A stretch of 64,000 nt of DNA from DATDIC01 sp963777625 (GTDB taxonomy: Bacteria > Pseudomonadota > Alphaproteobacteria > Acetobacterales > Acetobacteraceae). Each line of letters opens with the position of its first letter. Within the stretch, counting starts at the first letter, position 1. Made by a program: the position numbers and the translations under genes. The stretch is taken from positions 41,818 through 105,817 of the forward strand of contig CAVZRO010000009.1 of the NCBI GenBank assembly GCA_963777625.1, given 5' to 3'. The notes beneath the pieces are model-generated. The model searched no databases and was not told the origin of the DNA. It saw nothing but the letters and a program-made list of their open reading frames with translations. Positions 29,046 to 39,646 of this stretch are shown in pieces.

Positions 29046-30601
29046 CCGATCTGTCGCAACCTGAATCGCTGGACTTTCCCGGTCGCGGTTTTCGGCAAGT
29101 GTTCGACGATCTCGATCCATCGTGGGTATTTCCAAACACCGACCTTCGCCTGCACATGCGCCTTCAATTGCTCGTGCAGCATGTCCCGATCCACGCCGGA
29201 TGCCGATGGGTGCAGCACGACAAAGGCCTTCGGCTTGATCAGTCCCTGCTCGTCGGGGTGTCCGACGACCGCCGCCTCCAGCACGGCCCGGTGGGAGACG
29301 AGTGCACCCTCCACTTCGAACGGCGAGACCCATACCCCGCCGACCTTCATCATGTCGTCCGCTCGGCCGTGGTAGCGGTAGGTGCCGTCCGGCTCACGCA
29401 TATAGGTGTCGCCGGTACGCGTCCATTCGCCCTGAAATGTGTGCCGCGTTCGGTCGCGCTGGTTCCAGTAACCGTCCGCCGCACTGGGCCCGCGCACCAC
29501 AAGCTCCCCGGCGGTTCCGTCCACTGCCGGGCTGTCGGTCTCATCGACAATCCTGAGCTCATACCCCGGCACCGGGCGGCCGGACGTGCCGTAGCGCACC
29601 TCGCCCGGCCGGTTGGATAGGAAAATGTGCAACATTTCGGTCGAGCCGAGCCCGTCGAGAATTTCGATCCCGACAGCATCCTGCCAACGCTGCCCGACAG
29701 CTTCAGGCAGTGCTTCACCGGCCGAGATACAGCGACGCAACCGTTCGGATCCGGCGCCGCGGCCAAGTCCGGGATGCGCGAGCAAAGCCGCGTAAAGCGT
29801 GGGGACCCCGCCGAAGATGCTGGGCTGGAAGCGGCGCATCGTGCTGATCACGGCATCAGGCGTGGGCCGATCGGGCAGTAGCACCGCGGCGGCGCCGACC
29901 GACATCGGAAACGTCATGGCGTTCCCGAGCCCGTAGGCAAAAAACAGCTTCGCCGCCGAGAACACCAGGTCATCGGCGCGAATTCCGAGCACCTGAGCAC
30001 CGTACGTCTCGGCGGTGGCACGCAGGCTGGCATGGACGTGTTTCACGCCTTTCGGCTGACCCGTGGAGCCGGAGGAATACAGCCAGAAAGCGACTTCGTC
30101 GTTCGACGTGCATACCGGTGGGACATCGGTGCCCTCGGCGACGAACCGGGAAAACTCGATCTCCGGGTCAGTCAGCACCGATGGCGAGCCGTCGGGGGCG
30201 GCCACGATGATCCAGCGCAGCTCCGGCAATTCGGTCAGGATGGGGCGCAAAGCCGGAAGCAGCGGTGCCGACACCACCAGCGCCTCGGCTCGGCTGTCTG
30301 CGAGAATGAAACCGGTCTGCTTCGCCGTCAGAAGCGTATTGACCGGGACGGGCACCACGCCGGCGCGGAGGGCGCCCCAGAACGCCACCGGAAAGTCGAT
30401 CGTATCCAGCATCGCCAGTGCGATGCGGTGTTCACGGGGGATGCCCGCCTGGCGAAGCCCCGCGCCGAAGCAAGCACTTGCGGCGCGCAAAGCCGCATAC
30501 GTCAGGCTTCGCCACGGATCCTGGAAGGCCAGAGCATCGCCGCATCCCTGTTCGCAGTGCCGGTCCACGAAATACAAGGCGGCATTGGGGTTCGGCTGCA
30601 T
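29042..30601 (-). CDS. Benzoate-CoA ligase family protein
   Basis: ANL-superfamily adenylating enzyme that forms acyl-CoA from a carboxylic acid, ATP and CoA. The 519-residue protein carries the AMP-binding motif YSSGSTGQPKGVKH, the core motif TGDTYMREPDGTYRYHGRADD, and the catalytic C-terminal lysine in KTATGKVQRF. The overall pattern, including GSTEMLHIFLSN, is that of benzoate-CoA ligases. It is the first gene of a tightly coupled run with the alpha/beta hydrolase and tilS. The precise acid cannot be told from sequence. Confidence 0.88.
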   Translation of the reverse strand: MQPNPNAALYFVDRHCEQGCGDALAFQDPWRSLTYAALRAASACFGAGLRQAGIPREHRIALAMLDTIDFPVAFWGALRAGVVPVPVNTLLTAKQTGFILADSRAEALVVSAPLLPALRPILTELPELRWIIVAAPDGSPSVLTDPEIEFSRFVAEGTDVPPVCTSNDEVAFWLYSSGSTGQPKGVKHVHASLRATAETYGAQVLGIRADDLVFSAAKLFFAYGLGNAMTFPMSVGAAAVLLPDRPTPDAVISTMRRFQPSIFGGVPTLYAALLAHPGLGRGAGSERLRRCISAGEALPEAVGQRWQDAVGIEILDGLGSTEMLHIFLSNRPGEVRYGTSGRPVPGYELRIVDETDSPAVDGTAGELVVRGPSAADGYWNQRDRTRHTFQGEWTRTGDTYMREPDGTYRYHGRADDMMKVGGVWVSPFEVEGALVSHRAVLEAAVVGHPDEQGLIKPKAFVVLHPSASGVDRDMLHEQLKAHVQAKVGVWKYPRWIEIVEHLPKTATGKVQRFRLRQIG

Positions 30602-30686
30602 CTGGGGTCTCGCTTCCCGTTGGGCCGCAAGATGCCTTCCGCATCAATCACCAATCAAGCGATCCCTGCCGGCGACAACCGTTCGG

Positions 30687-31352
30687 TCAATGTCCAGGAT
30701 CGAAGCCCAGGAAACCGGCGGCCGGAATCGGATTCCCGCCATTTCCGGCGAACAGGCGCGGCATCTGCTGCGGGGCAGGGGCAGAGACGGCCCGTACTGG
30801 ATGGGCTTGTTTGCGCGCCGCCTGCTTCAGGGTCTTGGACGCGGCGGAATGGCGGAACTCGCTGGCCGTTGCCGCTGAACTTGGCGGGCCGCCGGTTGGA
30901 CCGGCGCCGTTCGAGAGCAGCAGGAAAGTGATATCGTTGCGGCCAAGATCGACCGAGAGCTGGATCGGTGTCATTCCGAGGACGTTGTGCCCGTTCAGGT
31001 CGGCACCGCGGGTGACCGCATCCTGGGCCCCCGCAAGATCGCCACGGTTGATTGCATCGAACAGCGCGTCGGTCGGCTCCATCATAACCGCCGGTTGCGA
31101 TGCGGGCGCCGCGGTGCCCGGAGAACTCTGCGCTCCCGGCAGACCGGCCGGCGGTGGCGTGACGGGCCGCCCCGTTGTGGTTGGCTGTCCCTGACCACCG
31201 ATATTCGGTGCGCCGGTGATTCCCCCAAACTGGCCCACGTTGGGTGGCAAATTCATTTGCGCGCGCGCGGGCCCGGCGGTTGTGCCGATCACCGCACCGG
31301 CCAGCAACACCGCGGTAGCGCACAATTCCTTGCGAATGCCCCCCAGCGCCAT
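30687..31352 (-). CDS. Secreted ankyrin-repeat protein
   Basis: A 221-residue protein with a signal peptide (about residues 1-32, ending PARAQ), a Gly/Pro-rich linker, and one to two ankyrin repeats (DALFDAINRGDLAGAQDAV, then NVLGMTPIQLSVDLGRND). The C-terminal third is basic and low in complexity. It probably mediates protein contacts in the periplasm. It lies 16 bp downstream of the TspO gene and may share its transcript. Function is unknown. Confidence 0.8.
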   Translation of the reverse strand: MALGGIRKELCATAVLLAGAVIGTTAGPARAQMNLPPNVGQFGGITGAPNIGGQGQPTTTGRPVTPPPAGLPGAQSSPGTAAPASQPAVMMEPTDALFDAINRGDLAGAQDAVTRGADLNGHNVLGMTPIQLSVDLGRNDITFLLLSNGAGPTGGPPSSAATASEFRHSAASKTLKQAARKQAHPVRAVSAPAPQQMPRLFAGNGGNPIPAAGFLGFDPGH

Positions 31353-31368
31353 CTTTCCCTCACCGTGC

Positions 31369-31833
31369 TCAGCTTGGATTCAACCAGCAGAATCCAGCAT
31401 TGAGGTACAAAGCATACAGGCTCCAGACGAGATAAGGAACAACGAGGTATGCGGCCGGGCGAGAGACGCGCCGAAAGTTGTGGACCGTGAGTGCCAGCAC
31501 TGGAATGAGCACCAAGACCACCGCTGCGGCCAGTAGCTCACTGCGCAGCGCGAAAAATGCCGGTATCCACAGTGCACTGAGGGCCAGTTGCCAGCCCCAG
31601 AGTCGCAATGCACGAGGACTGGCCGCACGCCTCCAGGCCAGCCAGACAGCGACGCCCATAAGGACATAAAGACAAGCCCAGATTGGTCCGAACAACCAGG
31701 CCGGCGGTGTTCCCGGAGGGCGCGTGAGCGACAGGTACCACCCACGCTCGGGCCCGGAAACCAGCGCCACGTCGGCTGCGCAGACCAGCAGACAAAGGCC
31801 GACAAACCCGATCAGCGCCAGAACGGGCGACAT
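31369..31833 (-). CDS. tspO: TspO/MBR family membrane protein
   Basis: A 154-residue five-helix membrane protein homologous to the tryptophan-rich sensory protein/benzodiazepine receptor. Family features are RPPGTPPAWLFGPIW and the closing LYLNAGFCWLN. TspO proteins bind porphyrins and modulate photosynthesis or stress genes in Rhodobacter. No photosynthesis gene is seen in the window. Confidence 0.9.
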   Translation of the reverse strand: MSPVLALIGFVGLCLLVCAADVALVSGPERGWYLSLTRPPGTPPAWLFGPIWACLYVLMGVAVWLAWRRAASPRALRLWGWQLALSALWIPAFFALRSELLAAAVVLVLIPVLALTVHNFRRVSRPAAYLVVPYLVWSLYALYLNAGFCWLNPS

Positions 31834-31971
31834 TGGAGCGGACGAGCCGCCGGGCGCCGAGCCCCACTCATTCGGATCCGAAACCTGGAAGACACGATCC
31901 TTTCGGCGGATGGGAAACCTGACAATCTTCGATTTAGGTCCCGCGCGCCGAAAACAAAACCCTGTCCGTGG

Positions 31972-34101
31972 TCACGTGCCCTCGCGTCGCCAGGCAGCGA
32001 TCAGCAATCCCAGCATTAAAGGCAACGCCGCCCATGCGGGCAAAAGCCGGAATAAATCGATGCCGGTCACCAGATGGGCCCGCCGCCGCTCCAATCCGAT
32101 CCAGCCATCGCCGGATGCAGCACGACCGGCTTCGGTCCGGCGGAGCTCGGGTACGATGGGGGGAGCGCCAGCTCGACTGCCCTGAAGCCAATGGATCCCG
32201 CCGCCTGTTTCGCGAACGAGCTTGGCGAGCTTTGTGGCCGTCGCGCGCAGGTCGGCAATCTCCAGTGGGTTCGCCGCGCCCGCGCCGGCGTAGGCAGTGC
32301 GCGGCCCGTCTGTTATGCGCCAAACGCCGGGGCTGGTCGCCGGTACGCTAGCTTTCCAGCGTCCTGGCGAATCGCGGATCAGCTTCACTGTCTGGGTGTT
32401 GCCATCCGGATCGGTCACCGTCACTGTGCCGGGCGGCGTCGCCTCGATCGAGCGCCGCTCGATCTGCAATTGCCCGTCGGCAACCCGGGCGGTGATCGCG
32501 TTCTCCTCTAAATCCGGCTCTTTCATCAGCCAATGGGCGATCCGGCGCAGCAATTCGGCCTGCGGGCCGCCGCCCTGGTGACCACGAGACCACAGCCAGA
32601 TCTGGTCCGACAACAACAACGCTGTACGCCCCTGACCGACGCGGTCCATGATCAGCAGCGGACTGCCGTCGGGCGTGCTCATCAGCACCTGCCCATGCAC
32701 ATCCGAGGCGGCGACGCGGCGATACCATGGTCCCCAGGTTGGTGCGACATCGGGCATGCCGGGCGGATTGGCGCCGGCGAGTCCCTCGGTGACCGGGTCG
32801 CGGCTGCCGGTCGCCGTCACACGCGGACGAAACTCACCGTTGACCACCGCGTCGTAACGCATTGGCCCAGCGGGAAGCACGTCCGCCAGCGGCGTCTCGG
32901 CAAGGCTGGTGGGGCCGGCGAATTCCGGACCGACGCTCAACAGCAGTGCGCCACCCTGGTGGACGTACTGGGAAATGTTTTCAAGATAAGGAAGCGGCAG
33001 CAAACCGCTGTTCTGGAACCGATCGAGAATGATCAGGTCGAACTGATTGATCTTCTGCTGGAACAGTTCTCGGACCGGGAAGGCGATCAGCGACAATTCG
33101 TTCAACGGTGTCAGGTCGTCCTTTTCGGGTGGACGGAGAATGGTGAAATGCACCAGATCGACCGCTGGATCGGCCTTCAGCAGCCGCCGCCAGGTCCGCT
33201 CACCAGGATGCGGCTCGCCAGAGATCAGCAGGACGCGCAGGCGATCACGCACGCCGTTGATCTCCACCACGGCACGGTTGTTCAGCGTGGATACTTCGCC
33301 GGGCAGCTCGTCGGCGGCAAATTCGATGACCGTTGGTCCGGCGCGGGTGATCGGCACGTCGAAGCTCTGCGGCTGATCGACCGGGACGCTCTCGACCACC
33401 GGCGGATCGCCATCCCGGCGAATGGTGACGCGGACTGCCTTCCCCTGGTCGTCCTCGCCGAGATCGTCCACCGCGAAGCGCAGCGTCACGCTCTTGCCGA
33501 CGATCCCGTAACTGGGCGCATTGATCACGCGTATGCGCCGATCAACCTCTTCACCGCGTGCCGGGATCAGCACGTTCAACGGGGCACCGCCGAGGGAAGC
33601 AGCCTGGGACGTGGCGGGAATGTCGTGCACCTGCCCGTCGGTGATCGCGATCGTACCAGCGAACCTGGCACGCGGTATGTCCGCCAGGGCCTGATCGATC
33701 GCGGCAAACAGCCGGGTGCCTGAATTACCGCTCTCCGGCACCGTGATGGTGCGCAGTTCCAGGTCGCGCAGTTTGTCGGCCTGATCGGTCAGGGCTGCGC
33801 GCGTCGCGTCGGCCAGCCGCGCGCGCTCGCCCACCTGCATCGACGCGGTGTGGTCGACGACCAGCAGGCCGATGTCAGGTAGGCCCTCCTGCGTTTCCTG
33901 CACAAGCCGGGGTCCGGCAAGCCAGAGCAGCAATACCGCGAAGGCGAATGCGCGCAGCACGGTGCCGCTCGCCCGCCGCCATGCTGCCAGTCCGAGCCCG
34001 ATTGCGCAGATTGCGGCAAGCGTCAGCAGCAGGCCGAGCGGGATCAGCGGATCGAACCGTAGCGCGGCGATGGCCTGGTGCAGTTCCGTGTAGTTGCCCA
34101 A
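31972..34101 (-). CDS. Membrane-anchored VWA/glutamine-amidotransferase-like envelope protein
   Basis: A 709-residue protein with two N-terminal membrane helices (about 20-65), a von Willebrand A-like part (LLVVDHTASMQVGERARL; the DxTxS variant of a MIDAS motif), a long periplasmic-type beta-rich region, and a glutamine-amidotransferase-like fold (LDRFQNSGLLPLPYLENI, GGALLLSVGPE). A final helix lies near the C-terminus (LPLMLGLLIAAW). It is the last gene of the MoxR/DUF58/DUF4159 operon, 3 bp after the previous gene. Clusters of this type affect envelope integrity in related bacteria, but the exact role is unknown. Confidence 0.82.
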   Translation of the reverse strand: MGNYTELHQAIAALRFDPLIPLGLLLTLAAICAIGLGLAAWRRASGTVLRAFAFAVLLLWLAGPRLVQETQEGLPDIGLLVVDHTASMQVGERARLADATRAALTDQADKLRDLELRTITVPESGNSGTRLFAAIDQALADIPRARFAGTIAITDGQVHDIPATSQAASLGGAPLNVLIPARGEEVDRRIRVINAPSYGIVGKSVTLRFAVDDLGEDDQGKAVRVTIRRDGDPPVVESVPVDQPQSFDVPITRAGPTVIEFAADELPGEVSTLNNRAVVEINGVRDRLRVLLISGEPHPGERTWRRLLKADPAVDLVHFTILRPPEKDDLTPLNELSLIAFPVRELFQQKINQFDLIILDRFQNSGLLPLPYLENISQYVHQGGALLLSVGPEFAGPTSLAETPLADVLPAGPMRYDAVVNGEFRPRVTATGSRDPVTEGLAGANPPGMPDVAPTWGPWYRRVAASDVHGQVLMSTPDGSPLLIMDRVGQGRTALLLSDQIWLWSRGHQGGGPQAELLRRIAHWLMKEPDLEENAITARVADGQLQIERRSIEATPPGTVTVTDPDGNTQTVKLIRDSPGRWKASVPATSPGVWRITDGPRTAYAGAGAANPLEIADLRATATKLAKLVRETGGGIHWLQGSRAGAPPIVPELRRTEAGRAASGDGWIGLERRRAHLVTGIDLFRLLPAWAALPLMLGLLIAAWRREGT

Positions 34102-34104
34102 CGC

Positions 34105-36812
34105 TTATTGCCCCAGCCGTTCAAGGATGGCTTTCACGTGCACCTGGTCGCCCTTGTAGTTGCCGGTCAGCGCATACATCACGACGTTGACACCGAAACG
34201 ATAGGCGAGCGTGCGCTGCCGCTCGCCGCCCGGAATCACCGCATAGGGATAATGGCCGTCGCCATCGACCGCCCAGGCCGATGCCCAGTCGTTGCCGCCG
34301 ATGATCACCGGGCTGACATCGTCGTTGCTGCGGTCCTGGCCCTGCTGCACCCACACAGTGCCGCCGTCGTATCGCCCGGGGTAATCCCGCAGCAGATAGA
34401 AGGTGCGCGCCAGCACGTGGTCGATCGTGAGTGGCGTGAGCGGCGGCACGACAAGACCACGGGCGGCACGCTGCAGCGCCTCTCCGGCGCCCGGGGCGAA
34501 GCCGGCGCCGGATCCCGAATCCCGCGTGTCGATCAGCAAGATGCCGCCGCGGCTCATGTAGTCATTCAGCGCTGCCGCGGCGGCGGGGCTCAACGGAGAG
34601 GCATCGGCTGTGACGGGCCAGTACAGCAGGGGATAGAAGCTCAGATCGGTGGTGCCCGGGGTGATCGGATCCGGCTCGTCCAGCGTCGCTGCCGTACAGG
34701 GCGTTGACATATTCGGAAAGTCCCTCAAGGCCCTGCTTGGCAATGCTGTCAACCTGCGGGTCGCCACTGACGATGTAACCCAGGCGAGTGCCCAGTGCCG
34801 GGTTGGCGACGTGGTCGAGCTCGGCGCGCGCGGGCAGTGGGTGGAGAAGTCCGGTTCCGAGCATGCCGATGGCGAACAACGCGGCAATCCGTCGGGCTGT
34901 GGTGGGCCGCAGCAATCCGCGCATCAGAAGCGAGATCAGCAAGTCCAGTGCGAGCAGAACCACGGCGACGGTCAGCAGCCATGGGCCGACAGCACGTTCC
35001 GGCACCGCCGCCGTCAGCGGCTCGACATGCGACCCAATCATCGGCGCGGCTTCCGGCGGGTCCAGCACGCTCGACAGGTTCAGTGCCTGACGACCATTCT
35101 CCGGCCCGTAGAGGCCTGGCGGATGCTGTGGGGACGGCGGTGTCCGGCCGAATTGATCGGCGGCAAGGCCGATGGCCGCCTGGGGCGGCGCCGATAGCAG
35201 GCCGAATCCGTCCAGGGTCTGCACCGGCGCGAGCACGTCATGGCCCGGCGCGGTCTGGACGCCGGCGGAGAGAGCCACCAGGCGGCGCAGCATATTCACG
35301 AACAGCCCCGACAGCGGCAGGTTGGACCAGTCGTCGTTCGCGGTAACATGGAACAGCACGACGCGCCCATTCCCTTTCGCTGCCTCGGTCACCAGCGGCG
35401 TCCCATCAGCCAGCGCCGCCCAGGTGTGCGCTGCGAGTGTCGCCGACGGTTCCGCCAGCACCTGCCGCGAGACCGTCACGTCCGGCGGCACTGCCAGCCC
35501 GGCAAACGGGGAACCTGGCGGAAATGCCGCCAGCCCGGCTGGCCGGCTCCATGACAATGCGCCGCCCAGTTGGCGATCGCCGCCCAGCAGCCTGACCGGG
35601 AGCAGATCGTCGGTCTCGCCGATCGGCTCGGCTGCGGTGCGCGGTCCCGCCATGCGGATCAGCAAGCCGCCATTCTCAACCCATTTCGCCAGTGCATCAC
35701 GGGCCGGCCCGTCCGGCAGCGGATTGTCGGCCAGCACGAGGACGGAAATATTCCTCGTCAGCAATTGCTGGATGGTGCCCTGCCGCACCTCGGTATAGGG
35801 CTGCAAGGCACGGTTCAGATAATAAAGAGAGCCGACGAACGGCGCATTGGCCGTCTCGGGATTGTCGGTCACCAGCCCGACTGGTCGCCGGCGCCAGCGT
35901 TCGTCGAGGAGAATCACCGATCCGGCGGACGGCGCGTCGGCCAGCACGAGCCGGGTTAGCCGGTTGCGCAACTCCGGCGGCAGCACCAGCGCCGCGCTGC
36001 CGGTGCGCGCGCCGGCGGGCAGGTCCACTGTGGCCTCGGCGAGTGTCCGCCCATCACCGGTTTGCGCCAGCACCTGCACCTTCGCGGCGGCCGGCTCCGG
36101 CGCCTGGGCGACGCGGGCGATCAGGCTATCGGCCGTGCTGCCTGGCGGCAGCAGCAGCCGCGCCGGAGCGTCGCAGCAAAGCTCGGTGACGTTTCCGGCG
36201 CTGCGCAACGCCTGAGAGAATGAGGAAAATGCCGGTCCATCGGTCAGGCCGTCGGCCAGATAGACCACTGAGCTGTCAGGATACTTCCAGGTGGCCAGGG
36301 CGGCGGCGGATGCGGCGCGGTCCACCGGCCAAGGTTCCGGATGCATCGCGGCCAGCCGGGCGCGCAGTTCCGACGGCGGTATCAGCGGTGTGATTGCCGG
36401 CGCGGCGCCGGTATCCGCGGGCGCGGTGGGCAGCAGCGCGACGCGGCGGCCGGCACGGGCCGCGCGGTCGAGCACGATATCCGCGGCCTGTACGCGCCGC
36501 GCCCAACCGGTGGCCGAGGACCAGCCATTGTCGAGCGCGAGCAGGTACCGGACCGGTGCCGGGGAGTGCGGAGCCGGCGTCCAGTATCGGCCCGGCCAGG
36601 CCGATGATCACCAGCCCGGCGGCGATGCAGCGGAGGAGCAACAGCCACCACGGCGTGCGCGCCGGGGTTTCCTCGCGGGCTTTCAGGCCGAGCAGAAGGC
36701 GGATGGCCGGGAACATTTCCCGGCGCGGCGCCGGTGGCGTGACCCGCAGCAGCCACCAGAGCAGGGGCAGCGCGGTCAGCGCCAGCAGGACCCAAGGTGC
36801 GGTGAAGATCAT
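34105..36812 (-). CDS. DUF4159 protein with BatA-like N-terminus, two frameshifts
   Basis: A large membrane protein that starts with a BatA-like pair of helices (MIFTAPWVLLALTALPLLWW, TPWWLLLLRCIAAGLVIIGL), continues with a periplasmic-type region and further helices near residue 675, and ends in a DUF4159 domain (DLSFYPLLYWPV, GGILLIDTRDSG). Frame changes near 36548 (before YLLALDNGW) and near 34698 (before LDEPDPITPG) each need removal of one base; each lies beside GTAC. The corrected length is about 902 residues, in line with homologues. It sits between DUF58 and the VWA-like gene. Confidence 0.85.
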
Positions 36813-36937
36813 GATCGAGCAAAGACCATCACTAAAGCGAATTCACTTCGCCGGACGACAGCATCACTCCACGTCTCCGGTAAAGCGCGGGAGAGGTGAA
36901 CGCAGTACCGTCCGTTGCGGCGGCCGCGTGGGCACAT

Positions 36938-37828
36938 TCAACGCGCCGCCATCGCCGTATACAGCCCGAGCAACGCGGCCTCCGGAGAATGGTCAGTGCG
37001 ATGGATCGAGAAGCTGAACCGGGCTGCCGCGCACAGGTCTCGCAAACCGTCCTGCTGGGCGCGCAGCTTTTCGGTGTAAGCTTGGCGGATGCCTTCGACG
37101 CGTGGGATCAACGTCTCGCCGTCGCGCTCCAGGCCGCGAAACCGGATCCGGCCGGAATAAGGGAGCAGTTCCTCGGCAGGGTCGAGAATTTGCAACAGCG
37201 TACCGGTCACCGGGATGCCGGCCAACCGGGCGATGACTGCCTGGATTTCCGGCAGCGGCGACAGGAAATCGCCGAGCAGGACGACCCTTGCATGCCGCGG
37301 CAGCCGCATGTCGGGGGGCAGCCCAGGGCTGTCGGCGTCGGCGTTGGACAGTGCCTCGGCCAGCCGATCCAGGCCGGCGCGGCCGGCCAGCGGACGGCTG
37401 TCGGTGTCGATCAGCGACACTCGCTCGCCGCCACGCAACAGCAGCGCCGCCAATGCCAGCAGGAGCAGTGCGGCACGCTCCTGCTTTTCCACCGATGCCA
37501 GCGCCGATCGCCATCGCATGCTGGCCGACGCATCGTGCCAGAGGCACACGGTCTGTGCTGCCTCCCACTCGGTTTCGCGGACGAACCAGCCGTGCGGCTC
37601 CGGTCGCCCGGATTTGGCCGACTGCCGCCAGTCGATGCGGGCCACCGCATCGCCGGCGACGAAGGGGCGGAACTGCCAGAAACTGTCGCCAGGGCCGACA
37701 CGGCGTCGGCCATGCACACCTTGCGCCACCGTCGCAGCAACCCGCTCGGCGGCGACCAGCAGCGGTGGCAGGCGCGAGGCCAGCGCCTCCGCCCGCCGCG
37801 CGCCGACATGGATGGCGGCGTTAGCCAA
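36938..37828 (-). CDS. DUF58 domain protein
   Basis: A 296-residue protein of the DUF58 family, which pairs with MoxR ATPases. The family segment GDSFWQFRPFVAGDAVARID is near residue 47 and a VWA-like DASASM motif follows near 100. It starts 8 bp inside the end of the moxR gene, so the two are coupled. The proposed family role is in assembly or folding of envelope complexes together with the ATPase. Confidence 0.9.
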   Translation of the reverse strand: MANAAIHVGARRAEALASRLPPLLVAAERVAATVAQGVHGRRRVGPGDSFWQFRPFVAGDAVARIDWRQSAKSGRPEPHGWFVRETEWEAAQTVCLWHDASASMRWRSALASVEKQERAALLLLALAALLLRGGERVSLIDTDSRPLAGRAGLDRLAEALSNADADSPGLPPDMRLPRHARVVLLGDFLSPLPEIQAVIARLAGIPVTGTLLQILDPAEELLPYSGRIRFRGLERDGETLIPRVEGIRQAYTEKLRAQQDGLRDLCAAARFSFSIHRTDHSPEAALLGLYTAMAAR

Positions 37829-38834
37829 GACGTTCGACCAGCCGGTCGATGACCTGTTCCAGCGTGATTCCTTCGGCGCGGGCCGAGAATGTCAGCGCCA
37901 TGCGGTGCCGCAGCACGGGTCGGGCGAGCGCCGCGACATCGTCGACGCTGGGCGCCAGACGCCCTTCGAGCAGGGCGCGCGCCCGGCACGCCAGCATCAG
38001 CGCCTGCGAGGCCCGCGGGCCGGGGCCCCACGCCACGTGCTTGCGGACGGTCTCATCCTGACTCGAGTCCGGCCGGCCACCCCGGACCAGCGCAAGGATC
38101 GCGTCCAGCACGGTCTCGCCCACCGGAACGCGGCGGATCAGCGCCTGCGCGCCGATCAGCTCCTCGGCGTTCATGGCCGGAGAGGGACGCTCTTCCACCG
38201 CGCCGGTGGTGGCCAGCAGCATCGTCCGTTCGGCCTCCAGGTCCGGGTAGCCGACATCGACCTGCAGCAGAAAACGGTCGAGCTGCGCCTCGGGCAGCGG
38301 ATAGGTGCCTTCCTGCTCGATCGGATTCTGGGTCGCTAGCACATGGAATGGGCGCGGTAGGACGTGCTCATGTCCCCCTGCCGCCACCCGTCGCTCCTGC
38401 ATCGCCTGTAGCAGCGCCGACTGGGTGCGAGGGCTGGCGCGGTTGATTTCGTCGGCCATGAGCAACTGGCAGAACACCGGCCCGTGCACGAAGCGGAAGC
38501 TGCGGCGGCCGGCGGATTCCTCGAGCACCTCGCTGCCGACGATGTCGGCGGGCATCAGGTCAGGGGTGAACTGGATACGCTTGGTGGCAAGCCCCAGCAC
38601 CACCCCAAGTGTCTCGACCAGGCGGCTTTTGCCCAGCCCTGGAAGCCCGACCAGCAGCACATGGCCGCCGCAGAGCAGAGTGATCAGGGTCTCGTCCACA
38701 ACCTCCTGCTGGCCGAAGATGATCCGGCCGATCGCCGTCCGCACCGCCCCGATGCGGTTGCCGAGCGCCTCTACCTCGTGCAGGACGGGATGATCCGCCG
38801 CGGAATGAAGCCCATTTGCCATGCTGGCCGACAT
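37821..38834 (-). CDS. MoxR-family AAA+ ATPase
   Basis: A chaperone-like ATPase of 337 residues. The P-loop is GLPGLGKSRLVET, Walker B is LLMADEINRASPRTQSALLQ, and sensor 1 follows in LATQNPIEQEGTYPLPEAQLDRF. MoxR proteins act with VWA/DUF58 partners to mature or remodel protein complexes. It is first in an operon of four genes on the minus strand. An internal ATG at 38822 (MANGLHS) is an alternative start. Confidence 0.93.
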   Translation of the reverse strand: MSASMANGLHSAADHPVLHEVEALGNRIGAVRTAIGRIIFGQQEVVDETLITLLCGGHVLLVGLPGLGKSRLVETLGVVLGLATKRIQFTPDLMPADIVGSEVLEESAGRRSFRFVHGPVFCQLLMADEINRASPRTQSALLQAMQERRVAAGGHEHVLPRPFHVLATQNPIEQEGTYPLPEAQLDRFLLQVDVGYPDLEAERTMLLATTGAVEERPSPAMNAEELIGAQALIRRVPVGETVLDAILALVRGGRPDSSQDETVRKHVAWGPGPRASQALMLACRARALLEGRLAPSVDDVAALARPVLRHRMALTFSARAEGITLEQVIDRLVERLG

Positions 38835-38953
38835 CCAAGTCTCCGCCGATGAGTTTCGCGATCTGCCGACATATTGGCACTTTTCGCGAGAGGGGGAGGC
38901 TCCCTATATCGCGTTCTGGGATGAGCCGGGAAACTGACGCTCGTCCGCACCGC

Positions 38954-39646
38954 ATGAAAGGAGACGTGAATGATGCCGGTTTTCCCGTGCCAACGGGCGA
39001 CCCAGCGCGCGCTCCTCTATTTGTCGTCGCCGGTACCGTGAGCGGGGTGGAAAAAGCGCCGGCTGTTTCCGGCAAGATTCCAACCGGCGGACTGGCCATG
39101 GCGGCTCTGGCACGCCCGCCCCGACCGAAGCGCGTCCCCGTTGAGTGCGGCGATCTGCCGTTCGTGATCCAGCGCGATGGCACTTGGATGTACCGCGGAA
39201 CGCCGATCGGGCGGAAGGAGCTGGTCTGCCTGTTCGCCGGAGTGCTGAAACGGGAGGCGGATGGATCGTTCTGGCTGGAAACGCCCGCGGAGCGCGGCCG
39301 GATCCAGGTGGAAGACGCCCCTTTCGTCGCGGTGGAGTTGGACTGGACGGGCGACGGGCGACGGCAAATTCTGTCCTTCCGCACCAACGTGGACCAGGTA
39401 GTGACGGCCGGTCCTGAACATCCGATCCGTATCGCGCACGACATCCTGACATGCGAACCAACTCCCTACATCCGCGTCCGCCCCGGCGCCGGTGACTTCT
39501 GGGTGGAGGCGCGGATCGGTCGCGCGGTGTACTACGAACTGGTGGCGCTCGCTGTCCCCGATTGGGTCGGGTGCAGGCGGATGCTGGGCGTATGGTCGAG
39601 CGGGGTGTTTTTCCCATTGGGCGAGATGCCGCCCGGTGAGGATTGA
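38954..39646 (+). CDS. DUF1285 domain protein
   Basis: The C-terminal 170 residues form a DUF1285 domain (FVIQRDGTWMYRGTPIGRKE, FVAVELDWTG, RIAHDILTCEPTPYIRVRPG). The family is common in alphaproteobacteria and has no firm function. The start is uncertain: 38954 (MKGDVNDAGF) gives an N-terminal extension of about 70 residues, and an internal ATG just before ALARPPRPKR gives the usual length. The gene overlaps the following nudix gene by 11 bp. Confidence 0.8.
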   Translation: MKGDVNDAGFPVPTGDPARAPLFVVAGTVSGVEKAPAVSGKIPTGGLAMAALARPPRPKRVPVECGDLPFVIQRDGTWMYRGTPIGRKELVCLFAGVLKREADGSFWLETPAERGRIQVEDAPFVAVELDWTGDGRRQILSFRTNVDQVVTAGPEHPIRIAHDILTCEPTPYIRVRPGAGDFWVEARIGRAVYYELVALAVPDWVGCRRMLGVWSSGVFFPLGEMPPGED

